From: Phoronis ovalis
Lineage: Eukaryota; Phoronida; Phoronidae
DNA: 10,364 bases
Assembly (NCBI GenBank): GCA_028565635.1
Contig: JAOXYB010064656.1
Coordinates: 1 to 10,364, forward strand
Direction: 5' to 3'
The notes below the pieces were generated by a model. That model saw only the letters and a list, made by a program, of their open reading frames with translations. It had not been told where the DNA came from and ran no database searches. How positions within the stretch are numbered: the stretch's first letter is position 1; every line of letters begins with the position of its first letter. Of the stretch, positions 9,601-10,364 are shown piece by piece. Made by a program: the position numbers and the translations under genes.

Positions 9601-9835
9601 ACCAGTAATAAATTCGTGTCTTTTTATAATTAGTATATATTTTGTCTACGTTATCAATTACAGTGATTGCTGTAGCTTATTATTTTGTACTATAAATTTA
9701 ACAAATCGTGGCGCTTTTTGGTTTAAGGGTGATCCTGGCGCACCAGGTCCTCGAGGAGAGGAAGGACTTCCTGGGTCTAACGGACTAAATGGTGAACCGG
9801 GGGAACAAGGCCCTCGCGGTATTCCGGGCCGTGCA
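634..9835 (+). CDS. Collagen alpha chain, internal triple-helix segment (9 exons, partial gene)
   Basis: This is a spliced gene segment: 634-696, 1815-1952, 2341-2394, 4784-4891, 5185-5238, 7916-7972, 8883-8936, 9265-9318 and 9728-9835 join in one frame to 230 codons. Nearly every third residue is Gly, with Pro common at X and Y and frequent Lys/Glu/Asp/Arg. Known of the family: such chains trimerise into a triple helix in the ER and work in extracellular matrix, and Y-position prolines are usually hydroxylated. All nine introns with a visible donor begin GT, all nine acceptors end AG, and all junctions are phase 0, so any exon can be skipped without shifting the frame. Exon sizes are 63, 138, 54, 108, 54, 57, 54, 54 and 108 bp. 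Two breaks in register (exons 2 and 6) make a perfect fibrillar main helix unlikely. N- and C-terminal domains lie outside the window, so the collagen class is unresolved. Confidence 0.95.
697..1814 (+). other. Intron 1 (1118 bp)
   Basis: GTGAGT donor and TTCTAG acceptor. I found no Gly-X-Y exon and no recognisable transposon protein. A 7-bp inverted pair, AGTGTAG 1396-1402 and CTACACT 1424-1430, could form a small hairpin. The 14-mer AATAAAGCTGGTGT at 1183-1196 recurs at 2112-2125 in intron 2, a weak hint of a shared dispersed repeat. The rest is AT-rich and unremarkable. Confidence 0.75.
1815..1952 (+). CDS. Collagen exon 2 (138 bp, 46 codons) with a 10-residue helix interruption
   Basis: The exon encodes three triplets (GSLGLPGKP), then ten residues without Gly, [10 protein letters not shown] (1842-1871), then nine triplets from [13 protein letters not shown] to GDEGKD. 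It is flanked by TTCTAG and GTAAGA. Ten is not a multiple of three, so the Gly register shifts by one residue across the break. In known collagens such breaks give local flexibility, kinks or protease- and ligand-accessible sites. The C-terminal part is rich in Lys and acidic residues. Reading on past the donor stays open to a stop at 2058-2060, but that is intron: the Gly periodicity stops exactly at the GT. The seven-base C run at 1874-1880 was checked for frame; both sides give Gly-X-Y in one frame, so a frameshift need not be invoked. Confidence 0.93.
1953..2340 (+). other. Intron 2 (388 bp)
   Basis: GTAAGA donor and TATTTCAG acceptor. It contains a short TAA/ATA microsatellite near 2080-2096 and the first copy of the 50 bp exact direct repeat (2142-2191). 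No other exon or element is seen. Confidence 0.85.
2142..2191 (+). repeat. 50 bp exact direct repeat, copy 1 (intron 2)
   Basis: Identical over all 50 bases to 3166-3215. It begins TAGCTATTTCAATTATTAAC and ends AATATTAAATGATAA. The flanking bases differ on both sides, so the edges are sharp. The start-to-start offset is 1024 bp and exon 3 lies between the copies. No terminal inverted repeats were recognised. Confidence 0.95.
2341..2394 (+). CDS. Collagen exon 3 (54 bp, 18 codons)
   Basis: Six perfect triplets, [18 protein letters not shown], between a good acceptor (TATTTCAG) and a near-consensus donor (GTAAGT). This is the 54 bp unit exon typical of fibrillar-type collagen genes. The proline content is low (only two), with Asn, Gln and His instead. 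The exon is isolated between a 388 bp and a 2389 bp intron and is bracketed by the 50 bp direct repeats. Confidence 0.95.
3166..3215 (+). repeat. 50 bp exact direct repeat, copy 2 (intron 3)
   Basis: Identical to 2142-2191 in the same orientation. Upstream (AACAAACAC) and downstream (ATTGCAGAC) flanks are unlike those of copy 1, so only this block is shared. Confidence 0.95.
3757..3765. repeat. Putative target-site duplication, left copy
   Basis: GACCATACG directly abuts the CAG terminus of the inverted-repeat element; its partner GTCCATACG is at 4252-4260. One base differs, as expected for an old insertion. Confidence 0.65.
3766..3829. repeat. Left terminal inverted repeat of the MITE-like element
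   Basis: Complementary to 4189-4251. The best-conserved core contains TGTACCTTCTCAACTA and GTCTGGGCTTAACCA. The outermost nine bases have slipped by one base relative to the partner. Confidence 0.85.
4189..4251. repeat. Right terminal inverted repeat of the MITE-like element
   Basis: Reverse complement of 3766-3829 with few mismatches, starting TGGTTAAGCCCAGACG and finishing at CTG 4249-4251. Confidence 0.85.
4252..4260. repeat. Putative target-site duplication, right copy
   Basis: GTCCATACG directly follows the CTG terminus and matches 3757-3765 at 8 of 9 bases. Confidence 0.65.
4784..4891 (+). CDS. Collagen exon 4 (108 bp, 36 codons)
   Basis: Twelve perfect triplets, beginning [16 protein letters not shown] and ending GFSGDAGPQ. 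Acceptor TTTTTCCAG, donor GTAAAT. 108 bp is exactly two 54 bp units, a classic fused exon in fibrillar-type collagen genes. It is Pro- and Arg-richer than exon 3 and includes [13 protein letters not shown]. No RGD and no canonical GFPGER-type integrin motif is present. Confidence 0.96.
4892..5184 (+). other. Intron 4 (293 bp)
   Basis: GTAAAT donor and CTATTGCAG acceptor. No further element recognised. Confidence 0.85.
5185..5238 (+). CDS. Collagen exon 5 (54 bp, 18 codons)
   Basis: Six triplets, [18 protein letters not shown], with an extra Gly at an X position (GGK). The acceptor is good (CTATTGCAG). The donor GTACAT is weak at +3 to +6, and the following intron is the longest in the window and full of transposon remains, so inefficient splicing or skipping is conceivable. 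Both codon boundaries are complete, so skipping would remove 18 residues without a frameshift. Confidence 0.93.
5383..5712 (-). pseudogene. LINE ORF2 fossil: end of APE-type endonuclease plus linker
   Basis: The minus frame is open for 109 codons from just after a TGA (5713-5715) to the stop at 5383-5385. It includes SDHC at 5652-5641, which fits the terminal catalytic Ser-Asp-His motif of APE-like (exonuclease-endonuclease-phosphatase) endonucleases of non-LTR retrotransposons. After it come a hydrophobic strand, [11 protein letters not shown], and a helical segment ending [17 protein letters not shown], similar in character to the linker before the LINE reverse transcriptase. No reverse transcriptase follows, so the copy is truncated on both sides. 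There is no evidence that it is expressed. The SDH motif and linker style are the only support; a homology search would settle the family. Confidence 0.55.
5812..5834 (+). repeat. Imperfect 23 bp direct repeat, copy 1
   Basis: TTTTGGTGCCATTTCTTATT followed by TTG; it matches 5943-5965 at 21 of 23 bases, 131 bp apart. Related GGTA/TACC-rich words lie between the copies. Origin unknown. Confidence 0.7.
5943..5965 (+). repeat. Imperfect 23 bp direct repeat, copy 2
   Basis: TTTTGGTACCATTTCTTATT followed by CTG; partner of 5812-5834. It lies just downstream, on the - strand, of the polymerase fossil at 6062-6303. Confidence 0.7.
6062..6303 (-). pseudogene. Polinton/Maverick-type protein-primed DNA polymerase B fragment (fossil)
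   Basis: The main open segment (6271-6062) is Lys/Arg-rich, then has [17 protein letters not shown] followed by TIMYDF (within 6157-6092). A conserved Pro, Tyr-Val-Gly-Phe-Ser, Ser-Lys and Met-Tyr-Asp-Phe in this order resembles a segment of the type-B DNA polymerases of Polinton self-synthesising transposons. Upstream codons DIQLV extend the similarity to a stop at 6284-6286, and KVTRH in another frame suggests one frameshift. It is broken: about 80 codons survive of a polymerase normally over a thousand residues long, with no exonuclease domain and none of the catalytic Asp motifs that should follow. The family call rests on motif recognition and needs a profile search. Confidence 0.55.
6600..7405 (-). 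pseudogene. Degenerate non-LTR retrotransposon (LINE) reverse transcriptase
   Basis: Reading the - strand from about 7405 downward, reverse transcriptase blocks appear in order but in shifting frames: [11 protein letters not shown] (decayed motif A region, catalytic Asp lost), FRSYL and TINCGAPQ, then, one frame over, YINDM (7200-7186) and YADD (7149-7138, the catalytic motif). Next come WMVDNK (7060-7043) and LFGSKRK (7021-7001), then [12 protein letters not shown] (6938-6903) in a third frame. This order is that of LINE reverse transcriptases of the CR1/Jockey-like kind. Further thumb-like pieces (a [20 protein letters not shown] stretch near 6770-6710) continue to about 6600. Stops and at least two frame changes make it inactive. 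It lies antisense to the collagen gene. Exact ends and the 3' tail are not visible. Confidence 0.85.
7465..7605 (+). repeat. Imperfect direct repeat around TTAGGGTCCA (two copies 110 bp apart)
   Basis: GTCTTGTTTAGGGTCCAATT (7468-7487, then TTCG) and GTCTGCTTAGGGTCCATTTT (7579-7598, then CG) share most of about 24 bases. The same TTAGGGTCCA word occurs across the true acceptor of exon 6 (7912-7921). The two copies are not followed by Gly-X-Y codons. Confidence 0.5.
7916..7972 (+). CDS. Collagen exon 6 (57 bp, 19 codons) with a 4-residue interruption
   Basis: It encodes GPAGVPGDN, then SVIT (7943-7954), then GPHGEK. One residue more than the 54 bp unit shifts the Gly register, and Ser sits where Gly is expected. 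Flanked by TATTTTAG and GTATTA, the latter a weak donor. Both sides read Gly-X-Y in the same codon frame and the exon length is a multiple of three, so this is a genuine helix imperfection rather than a frameshift. A single-codon insertion plus substitution in an ancestral 54 bp exon is the simplest origin. Confidence 0.92.
7973..8882 (+). other. Intron 6 (910 bp)
   Basis: GTATTA donor and TTTTCCAG acceptor. No Gly-X-Y exon, transposon protein or clear inverted repeat. A small TGACTGA/CTGATCA-rich cluster lies near 8210-8246 and a G6 run near 8640. Confidence 0.75.
8883..8936 (+). CDS. Collagen exon 7 (54 bp, 18 codons)
   Basis: Six perfect triplets, [18 protein letters not shown], after a good acceptor (ATTTTCCAG) and before a non-consensus donor GTTTGT. 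GPQ occurs twice here and also ends exons 4 and 8, suggesting a common ancestral unit. Confidence 0.94.
8937..9264 (+). other. Intron 7 (328 bp)
   Basis: GTTTGT donor; strong acceptor with a T-rich tract ending TTTTTTTCACAG. No further element seen. An open + frame from 9151 runs through it into exon 8 but has no Gly periodicity before 9265. Confidence 0.85.
9265..9318 (+). CDS. Collagen exon 8 (54 bp, 18 codons)
   Basis: Six perfect triplets, [18 protein letters not shown], with the best acceptor of the window (pyrimidine tract plus CACAG) and donor GTAAGC. A standard 54 bp unit exon. Confidence 0.96.
9319..9727 (+). other. Intron 8 (409 bp)
   Basis: GTAAGC donor; the acceptor is GTTTAAG with a modest CTTTTTGG tract. 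The + frame upstream of exon 9 happens to be open from 9533, but its translation is hydrophobic with no Gly repeat before 9728, so it is treated as intron. Confidence 0.82.
9728..9835 (+). CDS. Collagen exon 9 (108 bp, 36 codons)
   Basis: Twelve perfect triplets, from [16 protein letters not shown] to GPRGIPGRA. The donor GTGAGT is strong. It is the most proline-rich exon (nine Pro) and more GC-rich than its surroundings. It is a fused double 54 bp unit like exon 4. The antisense strand is also open and Pro/Ser/Gly-rich, a predictable shadow of the repeat. Confidence 0.96.
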
Positions 9836-10364
9836 GTGAGTATAATGTTGATAAATCGCAATTGATCATATTGGATTCTTCTTAAAATTATGTGTTACAA
9901 CATATAGGTACACAGAATGATGAAAAGTGCAATGATTTAATTTTCTGTGTACGTAATTTTTTACAATGTGTGTGCTTTATTATAAAACATTTGTATGACA
10001 GAATAGGCATATACAAGATATGCAAAAAGTATTTTTCAAATATTTGCGACTACTCTGTTTAGCTTGCTAACCATCTGCAGAATAAATCTCCTTTTCTTTT
10101 TTCTGATCTAGAACAAATATTTCTCCATGATAAATTGTAAGCTGATTTGCGTGAAATGTACCTGCACGATTGGGGGCACGATCCCTCATTATTTGATCAC
10201 TACCATATTACAAGAATATCTGTTGGTCACTCTTATCTTTGTCAACAAAGTCGGAAGAAAACTAGAAAGCCTTTTAGCAAAGGCAGTGTTGCTCATATTG
10301 GCTTTTATGAACGTTAAATTACCTCCAAATTACCTTTCAACATCATTTTTAGAATTTTGACCTT
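9836..10364 (+). other. Intron 9, 5' part (at least 529 bp)
   Basis: It starts with GTGAGT and runs off the window. No Gly-X-Y exon is present. An open + frame from 10141 to a stop at 10315-10317 has a His-rich then basic translation, but an in-frame TAA sits immediately upstream (10138-10140) and no family was recognised. Confidence 0.75.

Noticed and set aside
9533-9727. Possible N-terminal coding sequence leading into exon 9
   Set aside because: Hydrophobic translation without Gly repeats; there is an AG directly before the first Gly codon, and exon 9 fits the 108 bp unit.
9658-9861. Minus-strand open frame rich in Pro, Gly and Ser
   Set aside because: It is the antisense of collagen exon 9; Gly-X-Y codons read backwards give a Pro/Ser/Gly-rich open frame. 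The sense strand has proper splice sites.

Overview
The window is metazoan nuclear DNA: AT-rich, sparsely coding, and built of short GT-AG exons separated by long introns. It carries an internal piece of one collagen alpha-chain gene on the + strand. Nine exons (634-696, 1815-1952, 2341-2394, 4784-4891, 5185-5238, 7916-7972, 8883-8936, 9265-9318, 9728-9835) total 690 bases, or 230 codons, of Gly-X-Y repeat. Every exon opens with a complete glycine codon, ends on a complete codon and is flanked by AG/GT, so all introns are phase 0. Neither end of the gene is present: there is no start codon, signal peptide, propeptide or stop codon.

Five exons are 54 or 108 bp, the unit sizes of the ancestral fibrillar-collagen gene. 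Three (63, 138, 57 bp) depart from them, and two of those carry breaks in the Gly-X-Y register (ten residues in exon 2, four in exon 6). An imperfect helix argues against the main helix of a classical fibrillar chain. It suggests a non-fibrillar or FACIT-like chain, a clade-C-like chain, or an invertebrate-specific collagen. I cannot assign a vertebrate orthologue or a gene symbol.

Layout: 1-633 intron sequence with a possible dispersed repeat at its left end; 634-2394 exons 1-3; 2395-4783 a 2.4 kb intron holding a 486 bp MITE-like element with long terminal inverted repeats (3766-4251); 4784-5238 exons 4-5; 5239-7915 a 2.7 kb intron holding three decayed protein-coding transposon fossils, all on the - strand (a LINE endonuclease/linker piece, a Polinton-type DNA polymerase B piece, and a LINE reverse transcriptase piece); 7916-9835 exons 6-9; 9836-10364 the start of the next intron.

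An exact 50 bp direct repeat (2142-2191 and 3166-3215) brackets exon 3. The combination of collagen, an APE-type LINE, a Polinton fossil and a MITE fits a marine invertebrate, perhaps a lophotrochozoan such as a mollusc, but the phylum is an inference. I see no operon, RNA gene, CRISPR array or prokaryotic signal. The most interesting points are the two helix interruptions, the exact repeat around an in-frame exon, and the all-antisense transposon fossils in intron 5.
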